The translations under genes and the position numbers were made by a program. Below, in pieces: positions 34,131 through 44,322 of a stretch of 64,000 bases of DNA. The notes beneath the pieces were generated by a model. It was not told the DNA's origin, searched no databases, and was given only the letters and a program-made list of their open reading frames with translations. The stretch's first letter is position 1. Every line of letters starts with the position of its first letter. This DNA comes from Pseudo-nitzschia pungens (lineage: Eukaryota; Bacillariophyta; Bacillariophyceae; Bacillariales; Bacillariaceae): contig CM074763.1 of NCBI GenBank assembly GCA_037355855.1, positions 2,108,001 to 2,172,000 of the forward strand, in the 5' to 3' direction.

Positions 34131-35288
34131 GGTTCTTTTTTCACTTCAGTCAATATATGTTTTACGCACAGTGTTGCTCCTAACATGAAATTATCTGTGG
34201 CTATGAGATCGGATGGTGTCGCTTTAATTGAAGTAGATCGTGACAACACGCATTGCAGGTATTTCTAAAGAATTTTAGCGATCAACTCTTCACGAAAAAA
34301 AATGTGATGGCTCTGGTAATGGGATTTTTCGATACCTCGACACGCTTTTTCAATCGCCATCAACGTATATTCCAATATATACGTTCTTTAATATTTCAAT
34401 ACCCTGCACTATTCTACCGTTTGTGATCCATTGAATACGCGCCGCAATATTTGATGTACATACACAATCAGTCACGGTATCAAAACTACTGTAATCATCA
34501 TGCGCAGAAAATACAGCATTATTTTTTTTCAGCGTGTATTGCCTCTCGAATCCCGAATTTTCTTCGGTATTGCTTGATACCCGTACCAATCCGACTTTGG
34601 CCTTACTGTGAAGAGCTCATCGCTCATCCAAATTACGTATCCGGTGGTTGTCACCAAGAAAAACCTTCCCTGTGATAGCCACCGGTATCAGTAGATTTTA
34701 GAATTATCAAAGTCCCGAGATGATTGAAAGACGATCCTGTAGTATTTTTTAATTTAACTGTTACGCATAGGTGGTCCTCCGAGATCAAAATGGATGAAAT
34801 TTGTTTGGTTGATTGGTTGGTTGGAAGTCTAACGAGCACTCGCATACGTACTCTGAAATGAAAGTGGAATTGGACGAAAGTCGAGATTTAGGGTTCGATT
34901 TAACCTAGGTTTGCCACATTGGCAAGCAGAAAAGAAATTTTGTAGTGACGAAATTTTGTGCATTGGAGATGAATTCGAAACCAAGGTGAAACAACCACCG
35001 TTTTCGGTGGGTCTTAGTGATTACGAAGTACTTCGTATTTGGAGCACCTAACTCGAGCGAACAGTACATGGGATGAAACATTCCTTGCTCGGTCCAATGT
35101 TGAAATGAAATGCCAGCGGCTTGGCTACACTCTTCAACGACAACCAATCGTCAAATCCGAGATATGGAGATATGGTGTCCCCATACTTTCGCTATAATTC
35201 CCGTTCTATGATGATTGTGAAATACACGCACTCTGGGATTATTATTTATTTGATTCGTCTGTTTTTATTTTCATGAGTACCATTATTA
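34131..35288. other. Intergenic, no supported gene
   Basis: AT-rich with only short open frames. A perfect 16-base palindrome, TACGAAGTACTTCGTA, lies at 35022-35037 and is the inverse arrangement of the one at 20111. Confidence 0.6.
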
Positions 35289-36854
35289 TTAGACAGAATA
35301 CTCTTTTCGTTGCTTCTCCTTTCGTTTTCGGCGAGGTGAGTAGGCTATCCACAATGCCGCCACCGCACCGCAGAGATTCGTCAGGAGCATATACGAGGCA
35401 ACCCTGGACCAATCCTCCGTTCGCATTATCGTCGCTGCTGCTTGCTTGGTTGTTTTGCTCGGATACCGCAATCCGAGCAATCGCCTCGGCGGCGGACTGG
35501 TCCTCACCTCTTTGGTTCGATAGACGGACGATCCAATCAGGACGGGCCCCAGGACCGAGGCGCAGCTGGCGATCGAGTTGCCGAATCCCGAAATGGCCCC
35601 CGAATGGTCCGGGGAGGCCTCCAGGTACACCGGACGAAAGCCGACCGAGTGGAATCCGGCGGCAATCGCCGACACCACCAGGCAGGCCCCGGCGGTTTGC
35701 GGCGTCTCCGCCCGGAAGGCGCACCAGAGCGCCGCCCCCTGGACCGCAAAGCCCGCGCAAGAGATTCTTCCCCGCTTGCGAAACAACGAGGCCGACGACA
35801 TGGTGCTCCCCTGCACCGTCACGACCGTCCCCACGAAAAGCTTGGACAAGACGCCGACGGCCTCCTGCCCGGCCAGAATGGTGCTCACGAGCGCGGGCGA
35901 TGCGTTGTGGGAGTTGACCAGCATGGTGGCCGCCCACGAGTTGATGCTGTACTTGGTAAAATTGTCGCAGCAGTGGCACAGATAGGTGCCGACCGCCACC
36001 GGCAAAAAGAGAATCGCCACCAGCCACGGCGTCGGTGTTTGGGAATCGTTCTCCGATGTAGATGATGATGATGCCGATTCCTTTCGGTCTTGCCCGGCGT
36101 TCTTGGTGCTGTGGTTGTGGTTGTGGTTGTGGTTGTGGCTGTGAATGCGGATGCTCGATGCCGGGGGGGAATCTCGCAAGGACAATGACGTCACAGCAGT
36201 GGAATTTTCACGGCTCGGCAGAAATGAAGACGATGTTGTTGTTGTTGTTGTTGTTGTTGTCGCTGCTGCTGTTGTTGTTGTTGTGATTCTCGATTTGGTT
36301 GTTGTGTTTGTTGTTGCCACCCCCAGGGCTACCAGCAGCAGGCACGTTGCCGTGAACCGGTAGACGAACCTCCACCCCGTGTGCTCCGCCACCAGCGGTG
36401 CGAGCGACGCCACGGTGGTCCCGGCGCTGGCCGAGGCATCGACGATCGCAAAGGAGGCGGCCCGTTTGTCGGGAGGCACGCTCGCCGAAATGGCCGCCGA
36501 TCCTGCGGGAAACAACGGGCCGGCCACCAGGCCCAGGCAAAACATGGCCCGGATCCAGGCCACCGCCGTGGCGGCGGCGAGGGAGGAGGAGGACGACGAC
36601 AAGTAAAACAAAATCAGCGCCGAACACGCCACCGTGGCCGAGACGATCTTGGCGTATCCGTGCTTGTCCGCCAGGTAGCCGCCGCCGATCTGCGTGAGAA
36701 GGTAGCCGGAGGAGTACGCCGAGAGGAGGAGGGGCTTGGACTCCTCGGAAAACCCTAGGCTCGCGCTCAGCATGGGCATCAGGGGCCCGAGGCTCAAGCG
36801 GGCAATGGCGGAGGTACATCGGGCGGCCGCGAGCAATACCGTGGTGCGATCCAT
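35289..36854 (-). CDS. MFS transporter, SLC17/anion transporter-like
   Basis: Single exon, 521 residues, about 12 hydrophobic segments in two halves. The first half has GPLMPMLSASLGFSEESKPLLLSAYSSGYLLTQIGGGYLADKHGYAKI, the loop 2-3 signature region, then RAMFCLGLVAGPLFPAGSAAISASVPPDKRA. The second half has FTKYSINSWAATML and AGFHSVGFRPVYLEASPDHSGAISGFGNSIAS, close to the family pattern of SLC17 organic anion or phosphate transporters. A ~90-residue central cytoplasmic loop is rich in Thr, Ser and (His-Asn)n, a low-complexity insert common in this genome. The substrate cannot be told from sequence. No targeting peptide precedes the first membrane span. Confidence 0.87.
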   Translation of the reverse strand: MDRTTVLLAAARCTSAIARLSLGPLMPMLSASLGFSEESKPLLLSAYSSGYLLTQIGGGYLADKHGYAKIVSATVACSALILFYLSSSSSSLAAATAVAWIRAMFCLGLVAGPLFPAGSAAISASVPPDKRAASFAIVDASASAGTTVASLAPLVAEHTGWRFVYRFTATCLLLVALGVATTNTTTKSRITTTTTAAATTTTTTTTTSSSFLPSRENSTAVTSLSLRDSPPASSIRIHSHNHNHNHNHSTKNAGQDRKESASSSSTSENDSQTPTPWLVAILFLPVAVGTYLCHCCDNFTKYSINSWAATMLVNSHNASPALVSTILAGQEAVGVLSKLFVGTVVTVQGSTMSSASLFRKRGRISCAGFAVQGAALWCAFRAETPQTAGACLVVSAIAAGFHSVGFRPVYLEASPDHSGAISGFGNSIASCASVLGPVLIGSSVYRTKEVRTSPPPRRLLGLRYPSKTTKQAAATIMRTEDWSRVASYMLLTNLCGAVAALWIAYSPRRKRKEKQRKEYSV

Positions 36855-37682
36855 CGTCGGAGGTAAGGTACGGTGCTTGTATGTGTCGCAGTGTGTTGCG
36901 TTTTGAATGTCGCAACGGGTGCTTCGTTTGGATTCTGGTCTGGGTTTGGATTGGTATGGACTCTGCGGGGCTTCTTTCTTTGAAGCTCGAATTGGATGCG
37001 GGTGTGGCGGTAGGTCACAAACACACGCACGAGATGATCTCCAGCGTTTTACGGAATCGCAGAGGAAGGAGAACGAATCTTCACCGAATCAATCATCGTC
37101 TTTCGTGCCGTTTTTTGAGTTCTCTTTTCACAAGATGTGCCGTATGCGGCGTTCCCAGTCATGGTTGTGAAATACAAGTTACCATAAGGTTACTGTAATG
37201 CATTGTACACGTGTTCGGTAGGTAGGGGTACAGTAGTAAATGTACGTAGCGATAGCGATAGCGTTTGTGCTCGTTCGGATTTTTTTCGCGCCTTTCAATC
37301 TCGTCGCGTTTCGGTCGTGACTTTGTTAGTCGAGTTAGTCGACTTATGACGATTTCGTGCGGATGGTGGGATCCATTCTTATCATCAAATCAAAATCTTT
37401 TGCAACAGAAAAAACAATCATCTTCAGTCTCAGAGGATTCCATCCAATCTGCATGAAAGCAGACACAGCACAATGCGCAAGGTACCTGCGGTCAGAACCA
37501 TGGCATGCCGCGAGGTTTGTAGGGGGATGGATGATGGTTCCGTCCGTTCCATCGTGCTTTGTATTATTTCGCGGAACTCCAAAGACCGATAATAATAATA
37601 ATAATAATAATAATGCGAACACGGATTTGCGAGTTGAGTTGTCGTTCGGGGAGGATCCTTTCCCTTCGTTCACATCTTAGAG
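36855..37682. other. Intergenic, no supported gene
   Basis: The open frames are short, with no domain. It includes the promoter side of the MFS gene and the 3' flank of the polyprenol reductase gene, with an (AAT)n tract at 37590-37614. Confidence 0.6.
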
Positions 37683-39206
37683 TTACAACAACAGCGGGAC
37701 AATTGCCTTTCGGGAGTCGCGAGTCTCGTTCGTTGCGAGTGGATCGTTCGATGCGGTGGTGGTGATTGCGTCGGTGGTGGTTTGGCACTCCCCGGAACGA
37801 TACCAGTCGTGCGTATTGAGGGCCGAGACGGTCAGGTTGGTCGCTACCCACACCAGGAGCGCCCAGTGGCGATTCGCTCGTCCGCTCGACAGCAGGGGGA
37901 GCGCGCTCCGGAGCCAACCACCGTGCGTGTGCGTGTGCGTGCATGTGTTGGTGTAGGCAGCACACGTTCCTTCGGCCATCGGTGGTGGTGCTTCCTGCGG
38001 GTTTTGCTCCTCCCATGCGGCTGCCGGAGGAGCTTCTGCTTCCAAGAGGACCGCAAACGACGCGTAGAGCAATATTTCGGCCAGGTAATGGGGCGACAAG
38101 ACGTAGCGAAACCACCGACGGTAGGGCGGAAGGGAGTAGTGCCGTGGTGTGCTGTTGTTGTTGTTGTTGTTGTTGTTGTGGTTGCAAGGAAGCTTCCGAT
38201 TCGCATCGGCGTCGGCATTGGCGTCGGCATTGGCATCGGAATTCTCGTCGCCACGATTTGTTGCGTGTTTATCATTGTCCCCGTCCTTGTTGTCCTTTGG
38301 TTTGGTTCGTCGCATGCTGGCCAGGATGTCGTGATGCACGTGTTGCTCGTATTGCAGCCATAGATTCACGCCGATCATTACCCCCAAGAAAATATTCGTG
38401 GCGCTTGTCGCCGAACCAAAGGATTCGGAAACACTCAAAAGTGCGTCGAAATCAATATTGTTGTTTGTGCTGCTGCTGCTGCTGATGCTTCTGCTACTAC
38501 TGTTGTTGGCAACGCCACTAATTGCCGAAACCGTTGCGGCCGTATCACCAATCTCCCAAAATACGAGCGGAAGCACCAGATAATACCCTACTCCAAGTGC
38601 ATACCCAGCAACGTGCATCTTGCTCGATTCCTTCGTGTGCTGTTGCACGCACACGCACTCGTAGGCTCGGCGGAGCAGGTGCGCCACCAGCAGAACGGCG
38701 GCGGCGTTCCGTGAGTACGGCAACGACGACCCGTCGCGGGGAACATACCCGCTGTGCCGCTCGTTGTTCCGGAGACAAACAGCGGTTGCGATCCCGGTGG
38801 ACAACAATCCAACCACGTAAAAATGAGAGAAATACCGTTTCGATACCCAACACCGTGACGTCCGAGATTTTGAAGCGAGGGCGTTTTCCCCCGTTCTTTC
38901 GTTTGAGTCCGATCGCGCTTTTGGTTTCGGTTTTGTTCTTGCTTCCGTTTTTCTCTTCGTCGTTGACGTTTTTCCGTGAGATGCCAGCAGTTTCAGAAAG
39001 GAGTTGTACCGCGATGCTATCGCCACAAAGCTCAGGACAATGTAGGCGGGCGCCAAGAGATCGGTGACAATGCACAAAATCGTTCGAACCGTGTCCAGCG
39101 ACAGTCCGTCGGCGTCGAACCCGTCTTCGTTGCGAAAGTTGCCGAGGCAGACATCGGAGGGAGAAGAATCACAGCGACGGAATCGTGCCGGGTTGGTCGG
39201 AGGCAT
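37683..39206 (-). CDS. Polyprenol reductase (SRD5A3/DFG10-like)
   Basis: Single exon, 507 residues. The C-terminal half carries the steroid 5-alpha-reductase-type signatures: AHLLRRAYECVCVQQHTKESSKMHVAGYALGVGYY, QYEQHVHHDILASMR, YVLSPHYLAEILLYASFAVLLE, WALLVWVATNLTVSALNTHDWYR, and the end RKAIVPLLL. SRD5A3 and yeast DFG10 reduce polyprenol to dolichol with NADPH in the endoplasmic reticulum, a step needed for N-glycosylation. About six membrane spans are visible. The protein is longer than its usual ~320 residues because of low-complexity inserts: a basic stretch near residues 80-115, a Ser/Asn run near 235, Asp/Ala/Asn repeats and (Asn)8 near 330, and a Thr/His run near 430. These fall in loops, so activity may be kept. 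Only the family assignment is well supported. Confidence 0.85.
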   Translation of the reverse strand: MPPTNPARFRRCDSSPSDVCLGNFRNEDGFDADGLSLDTVRTILCIVTDLLAPAYIVLSFVAIASRYNSFLKLLASHGKTSTTKRKTEARTKPKPKARSDSNERTGENALASKSRTSRCWVSKRYFSHFYVVGLLSTGIATAVCLRNNERHSGYVPRDGSSLPYSRNAAAVLLVAHLLRRAYECVCVQQHTKESSKMHVAGYALGVGYYLVLPLVFWEIGDTAATVSAISGVANNSSSRSISSSSSTNNNIDFDALLSVSESFGSATSATNIFLGVMIGVNLWLQYEQHVHHDILASMRRTKPKDNKDGDNDKHATNRGDENSDANADANADADANRKLPCNHNNNNNNNNSTPRHYSLPPYRRWFRYVLSPHYLAEILLYASFAVLLEAEAPPAAAWEEQNPQEAPPPMAEGTCAAYTNTCTHTHTHGGWLRSALPLLSSGRANRHWALLVWVATNLTVSALNTHDWYRSGECQTTTDAITTTASNDPLATNETRDSRKAIVPLLL

Positions 39207-40008
39207 GTCTGTCGTCTGTGCAATGAGCTATGAGTCCTCGATGCACGGTACAGTACGTGTAGTAGGTAGTTATGTCTATTGTATGATTTATGATTCTCCC
39301 ACAACTAGTACTTCGTAATGACTAGCACCCATCAACCATCAAGAGGAGTTGACGCATTGATTTGTCGTGAAACATGAAGCAGTCAGCATCAATCCAAAGC
39401 AATCGGAAGTCGGAAATGACATAAATCGTCACCTTTGTTTCGCGTTTGTTGTGCCTTCATCTGCAAAGTACTGTAAAAGTCCTTGAACGACATTACGTGT
39501 ACTGTATTGGATTCCTGATTCCCATTTACGACTAACGGAAAGTAAGGTTACATCATGGTGTTGAACCGCGTACGAAAACGGTAAACCTTACCAGTAGGAA
39601 GAAAGAAGTGCGAAAGTCTTGCGGAACGAAGGACGGACTGCGAGATATAACGTGCGGTGGTGGATAAAATTGGATTGCCAACACTGGTAAAAGGTAAGGT
39701 CTTACGGTAATTTTTTCACCTTACCTTACCGGTACTCGAAACGTTAAATAAGTATGATGAGAAAGTCATGACGGGTTCTCAACAATAGACGTATGTGACC
39801 TTACCGCGCAGTAAGATGGGAAAGAATCCGTTGAGCTGGGTTCGTCTACGGTAATACGGCATTTTACAAACTCTTCCGATGGTATGTTAGTTTGTGGTCC
39901 GCGAACAAACTACGGTACACTATCAGGTAGAGTATTTTAACTGGTCGTCTTCGCCCGTTTCCACATTTTTTTCTGTGTTTGCTTGGTGAACACAAACCAA
40001 CCAACAAA
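39207..40008. other. Divergent promoter region
   Basis: It separates polyprenol reductase from NAC-alpha. No gene is seen. It has TACTTCGTA at 39309-39317 and closely spaced CTTACC/GGTAAG words at 39540-39740. A pyrimidine-rich leader precedes the ATG at 40009. Confidence 0.6.
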
Positions 40009-41082
40009 ATGGGCGTCAAGGAAGAATTGGAAGCTCTCCGAAACCAGGGTGTAACGAAGAATTACGCCAGAAAGCTGCAGGGTGCCTCCGGTCTGTCGAC
40101 CCCAGAAGCGGAAGAGCTAGCCATCAAGAAGGAGCAGAAACGCGTGAGCATCGGCAACTACGGAAAGGCCGCCGAGAAGAACCTTCAGGCCTACAACGAG
40201 GCAAAGGTTGCCATTCAAAAGGGAGGCGATGGATCGATCATCGGTCCTGGCAACGGACCAACCATTCCAAAAGTCGACGCAAAGGCCAAGACGACAACCG
40301 TGACGACCCCCTCTGCTGCCGCTCCCGCTAAGGCAGCTCCCGCCCCGGCCGCCAAAGCAGAGACACCGGCAGCAGCTCCCGCTCCGGCCGCCCAAGCAGA
40401 AACACCGGCAGCAGCTCCCGCTCCGGCCGCCAAAGCAGAAACACCGGCAGAAGCTCCCGCTCCGGCCGTCGAAGCCGCCGAGGACGACGAGGTCCCAACC
40501 TTGGAGGAACTCCCCGACATGGAGGAAATGCCCGCCCTGGATGTTTCCGGGGGAAACGCTGTCGTCCCTCCCGTTTCCGCTCCCACTCCCCTCCCACCCG
40601 CCCCCATCAACCGTGCCGAGCGCAAGGCGCGTCGCATGATGGAAAAACTCGGCATGAAACCCGTGCCCGGAATTTCCCAGGTCGTTCTCAAAATGAGGGG
40701 CGGCGGCATCCGCGGGGGCATCTTTACCATCGTGGGCCCGGATGTCTTTGAAAAGAGCGGATCGTACGTGGTCTTTGGCGAGGCCCGCCAGGGAGGCGGC
40801 GGCAACCCCTCCGCCCAACAGGCCCAGCAGGCCCAGGCAATCCAACAACTGGCGGCCCTGGCAAAGAACTCGGAGGGAAGCGGCATCGAGGTGCCCGCAC
40901 CCGCTGAAGCGGGTGCTTCCGAAACGGACAAGGCCGAAGAAGCGCTGGACGAGAGTGGCTTGGATGCCGGCAACATTGATCTTTGCGTGTCGCAGGCGGG
41001 GTGCTCGCGTGCCAAGGCCGTCAAGGCGCTCCGGGACAACGATGGAGACTTGGTGAATGCCATCATGTCCTTGACTACCTAA
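40009..41082 (+). CDS. Nascent polypeptide-associated complex subunit alpha
   Basis: Single exon, 357 residues from the ATG at 40009. The NAC domain is clear: RAERKARRMMEKLGMKPVPGISQVVLKMRGGG then FTIVGPDVFEKSGSYVVFGEA. The C-terminal UBA domain is NIDLCVSQAGCSRAKAVKALRD to the end. NAC-alpha pairs with NAC-beta at the ribosome exit tunnel and shields nascent chains from wrong targeting. The usual length is about 210 residues. Here the N-terminus carries an extra region: a charged helical segment (MGVKEELEALRNQGV), then several APAPAAKAETPAA repeats of 14-16 residues and an acidic stretch. The repeats are nearly identical and read in frame. The function of the extension is unknown. Confidence 0.95.
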   Translation: MGVKEELEALRNQGVTKNYARKLQGASGLSTPEAEELAIKKEQKRVSIGNYGKAAEKNLQAYNEAKVAIQKGGDGSIIGPGNGPTIPKVDAKAKTTTVTTPSAAAPAKAAPAPAAKAETPAAAPAPAAQAETPAAAPAPAAKAETPAEAPAPAVEAAEDDEVPTLEELPDMEEMPALDVSGGNAVVPPVSAPTPLPPAPINRAERKARRMMEKLGMKPVPGISQVVLKMRGGGIRGGIFTIVGPDVFEKSGSYVVFGEARQGGGGNPSAQQAQQAQAIQQLAALAKNSEGSGIEVPAPAEAGASETDKAEEALDESGLDAGNIDLCVSQAGCSRAKAVKALRDNDGDLVNAIMSLTT

Positions 41083-41583
41083 TTCCGTAGGAAGGAAGGA
41101 ATCGACGAAGGAAGGATAGAAGGATTCCGATGCAAACCAGAATCTACAGACAAACACACACTCACACACATACAAACACACAAACAATCCTACAACCCAA
41201 CACAAGATCCATTCAAAAACGAACAAACCCTCCTTCCAGAGCTATTGTAGTCTTTGGCAAGCTACGATACCGGTACTCACTTTTTTTTGAATGCATATAT
41301 AGAGCTATTCCCATCGAAACAAACCATTTTATTGCAGTGTCGTATGAGCCTCTTTTAGTCGCTATCTTGCGTTGCAAATTGGTTTCTATGTATTTATATT
41401 ATACAAATAGCATTCGCGTGGTGTTCTATGGTTCTCTATGGTTGCCACCCCTGGCGTCGGGGCATTCGTGTCTTTGTACAGGTTCGGCGTTGCCGCATCC
41501 GGTTCGGAAGTCCGCTCCGACGACTCATCGCTTGCGGGGTCTTTCCCCGGTGGTAGTTCGTGATTGCGAGAGCTCATCGGGGG
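41083..41583. other. Convergent intergenic region
   Basis: 3' flank of NAC-alpha with a (CACA)n-rich tract near 41155-41185. No gene is seen. Confidence 0.6.
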
Positions 41584-43419
41584 TCACGTGGTACGAACCC
41601 GGGCAGTGGAGGCCGACGTGCGATCCTTGTAGGTTTCGGGCGCACCGGTGGCATCTTCCCTGTCTTCTTCGTCGTCGTCGTCCTCCTCCTCGCTCTCCCC
41701 CAACCGTTTCGACAGGACGGCCTCGGCGGCCTCGGTTTTGTTGGGCTTGGAGGATCCGCTTCCGCTTCCGCTCGAAGCTGCGTGGGAGATTGCCGATGGA
41801 TTGGACGCCGTGGCGGTCGCCGTTTTGGAAGCGCGTCCCGTGCTGCCCCAGTACAGACCACTCAAACTGAGATTGGCCGAGCACGAAAGGGGAGGGTTGT
41901 CGGGTATCGGGCCGCTCGTGCTGACCCCCAGCGATGCCGTGTGTCGTTGGAGCCAATTCTTTTTGCCCCGGGTCAGTGGGGCGGGTTTGCCGCTCCGGCT
42001 CGGCGTTCCGCTGCCGGCCAGGGCGTCCCGGAGCCTGGAAACGAATTGCTGATAGACCGACAGGGTGGGGAGATACGAATGGAAGTAGCTGAACCGCCAC
42101 TCGTACCCGCGTTTTCTGGACCACCGGTAGGAAAGGGAGCAACCGATGCGTTCCGAGAGGTCCGAGTTGTACTGCGGCTTGGCAATGTTTTTTCCGGTCC
42201 ACCACGCGTCGCTCGGGATCTTGGTCGGCATGGGTGGCAGCGACCACAATCCCCGGAGCGGAAACAGGGCGATCGATGCCGCCGCCCACACAAACGGAAG
42301 AACGAGCCGGTACAAGACCCAGAAGAAACACCGCGGGACGAGTCCCAGGGTGCACAGAAAGAGCCACTTGACCCATTCCACGTGAAAGCTCGTCGACAAA
42401 AAGCCCGCCACCATGGGGGGATAAAAGACGCTGGCGCTGCTCGAGACAATGGGCCAGGCCGGGTTCCGATCGAAGGTGTCGAAGTTGATCGACAGGGGGA
42501 TCCGCAGGGCGACCCCGAACGAGGACGGAAAGACTAAGGACTTGAAGAGATTGAATCCCAGGCCCTTGTAGTTGAAGTCGTCGCGGACCGCGTTCAGGGC
42601 GCGCTTGATCTTACCGGGTGGCGCCGCCGCTCGGGGCGGCATCGTTAGTCCCGGTTTCGGAACGGGACGAACGGTGGAGGAGACCCGGGACGGGGGAACC
42701 GGCGGCAGCTTGATGGGGGTCAGGCTCCTCAGCCAGATGCGCCGCCGTCGGGGAGGTTGGAGGTACTGGAACTGGTATTCCCAACCCTTGGAATCTCCTC
42801 CTCCTCCGCCGCCGCCGCCGACGTTGTTGTTGCCGCCGCTGCCCGGGGTGCCGCTTCCCCCGCTCCCGCTGCTGCTGCTGACAACAATCTTCCACTCGCC
42901 CAAAAAAACCCAGCCCTCGGGGGGTACGACTTCGGTGGGAGACGGAGATTGTTGTCCCTTGACGTTCGTCCACCGATTCCCGCCTCCCGAGGCACCCTTC
43001 CATATGTTTTCGGACGCGTCCCATACCTCCGATTCGATGATTTGGATCATTTTCTTGTTCTGATCGTCGTCGCTGCCGCTGCCGCCGCCGCCATTGTTGT
43101 TATTGTTGTTCCCGGTGGAGGTTCCGTCCTGAGGTATTGTGGGCGAATCTTTTTGCAATTGGAGTCGATGGTGGTGGGGCTGCTGTTGCTGTTGATGCTG
43201 CTGCTGACTCCTGGTATCACTTCGGATCCTGTTCATGTTTTCCGGTGATGCTGTCACAAAGGAGACATCCGATAGTATGCAATGAAGAACAAAAAAAAAC
43301 AAGGCGAGAAACCGACAAGCAGAATGCAAGGGATTCCTTCTTGTCGCATCGGCATACGTGTAGTTCATTGCTGTGTGGCAGGATTTGGTTTGAGCGGGTT
43401 GACCGTGGTGTCCCATCAT
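41584..43419 (-). CDS. DysF-domain membrane protein
   Basis: Single exon, 611 residues from the ATG at 43419. A hydrophobic N-terminus (FLALFFFVLHCILSDVSFVTA) is a probable signal peptide or anchor. After a (Gln/His)n and (Asn/Gly)n stretch comes a DysF-like pair of motifs: ESEVWDASENIW ... EGWVFLGEWKIV, and GWEYQFQYLQPPRRRRIWLRSL, matching the Trp-rich DysFN and Arg/Trp DysFC halves found in dysferlin and in fungal Pex30-type peroxins. A hydrophobic region (VKWLFLCTLGLVPRCFFWVLYRLVLPFVWAAASIALF) and Ser/Glu-rich tail follow. Pex30-type proteins act at endoplasmic reticulum subdomains where peroxisomes and lipid droplets form. Such a role is possible here but only inferred. Gly and Ser runs separate the two DysF halves more than usual. 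Confidence 0.7.
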   Translation of the reverse strand: MMGHHGQPAQTKSCHTAMNYTYADATRRNPLHSACRFLALFFFVLHCILSDVSFVTASPENMNRIRSDTRSQQQHQQQQQPHHHRLQLQKDSPTIPQDGTSTGNNNNNNGGGGSGSDDDQNKKMIQIIESEVWDASENIWKGASGGGNRWTNVKGQQSPSPTEVVPPEGWVFLGEWKIVVSSSSGSGGSGTPGSGGNNNVGGGGGGGGDSKGWEYQFQYLQPPRRRRIWLRSLTPIKLPPVPPSRVSSTVRPVPKPGLTMPPRAAAPPGKIKRALNAVRDDFNYKGLGFNLFKSLVFPSSFGVALRIPLSINFDTFDRNPAWPIVSSSASVFYPPMVAGFLSTSFHVEWVKWLFLCTLGLVPRCFFWVLYRLVLPFVWAAASIALFPLRGLWSLPPMPTKIPSDAWWTGKNIAKPQYNSDLSERIGCSLSYRWSRKRGYEWRFSYFHSYLPTLSVYQQFVSRLRDALAGSGTPSRSGKPAPLTRGKKNWLQRHTASLGVSTSGPIPDNPPLSCSANLSLSGLYWGSTGRASKTATATASNPSAISHAASSGSGSGSSKPNKTEAAEAVLSKRLGESEEEDDDDEEDREDATGAPETYKDRTSASTARVRTT

Positions 43420-44322
43420 GGCAAAAAGTGCCAAAGCGCCAAACTAAACGGAAGTGCACTATCTGATCGTTATGGAAGAAATCGGATCAATCAATCTCTC
43501 CTAGAAACGAAACAGATCACGATGTATTGGTCGGGGACTGTTGTACGGGTACTTGTATGACGTATTCACGCGATCACGTTTTTCTTTCTAAATCACATCT
43601 GTACCGGTAGGAAGGCTCCATTCCGGATGATTTATTCTGGTTTGTGGCTTGCTTGGGAATATTGGATACTTGTGCTTCTCTTTTTTCGAGATGTGTGATG
43701 GATTCGCGCCGCGATGATGATGCGGTTGGGAAGAAAACTGTAATGTGGCAGTTTGTGCATGGCACCCAAGAAACACATGGTGTTCCAACGTATCGGAGTT
43801 GCATTAAAATTACTGTGTGGTGAGTGGTGGGGTTATGGTAAGGTATCCTATGTACTCGTATTCGTACGGTACATGTACGTGCTTTTTCTCAGCGGCATGT
43901 CCGAACCGCGCCTGCGCCTCGCTGAATTCTGAACCGTGACTGACTTTTTGATCAGTCACGATTTTCTGAGGGGCATGTGTCGTTACAGTACGTACGTACG
44001 TACGTCGTAGTAAGGTTATGTACTCGTACCAGTGCTTGTACCTAACCTTACCGCCCACCCATCACAAAAATTTTAATTTTTTGGACGATCGACGAGCGTT
44101 TTTGTTGATTGGAAAAACTGGATGTTGTATTCGTTCCATGAAACAACGAACGCAACGAATCATTCATCATCATCATCATCAACAACAACGTTTGCAGTCG
44201 GAGTCAGAGTCAATCAAGGCTAACTGCCCTTCAAAGATACAATATTTTACGATTGATCGACTCGGAACCATCCCAGACTTCCATTCCATTCCACTCCAAG
44301 AACACTGCAGTGCTTGCATACC
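43420..44322. other. Divergent intergenic region
   Basis: No gene is seen. It holds TACGTACGTACG-like runs at 43990-44010 and GTAC words, and a (CAT)n/(CAA)n leader tract before the helicase start. Confidence 0.6.
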
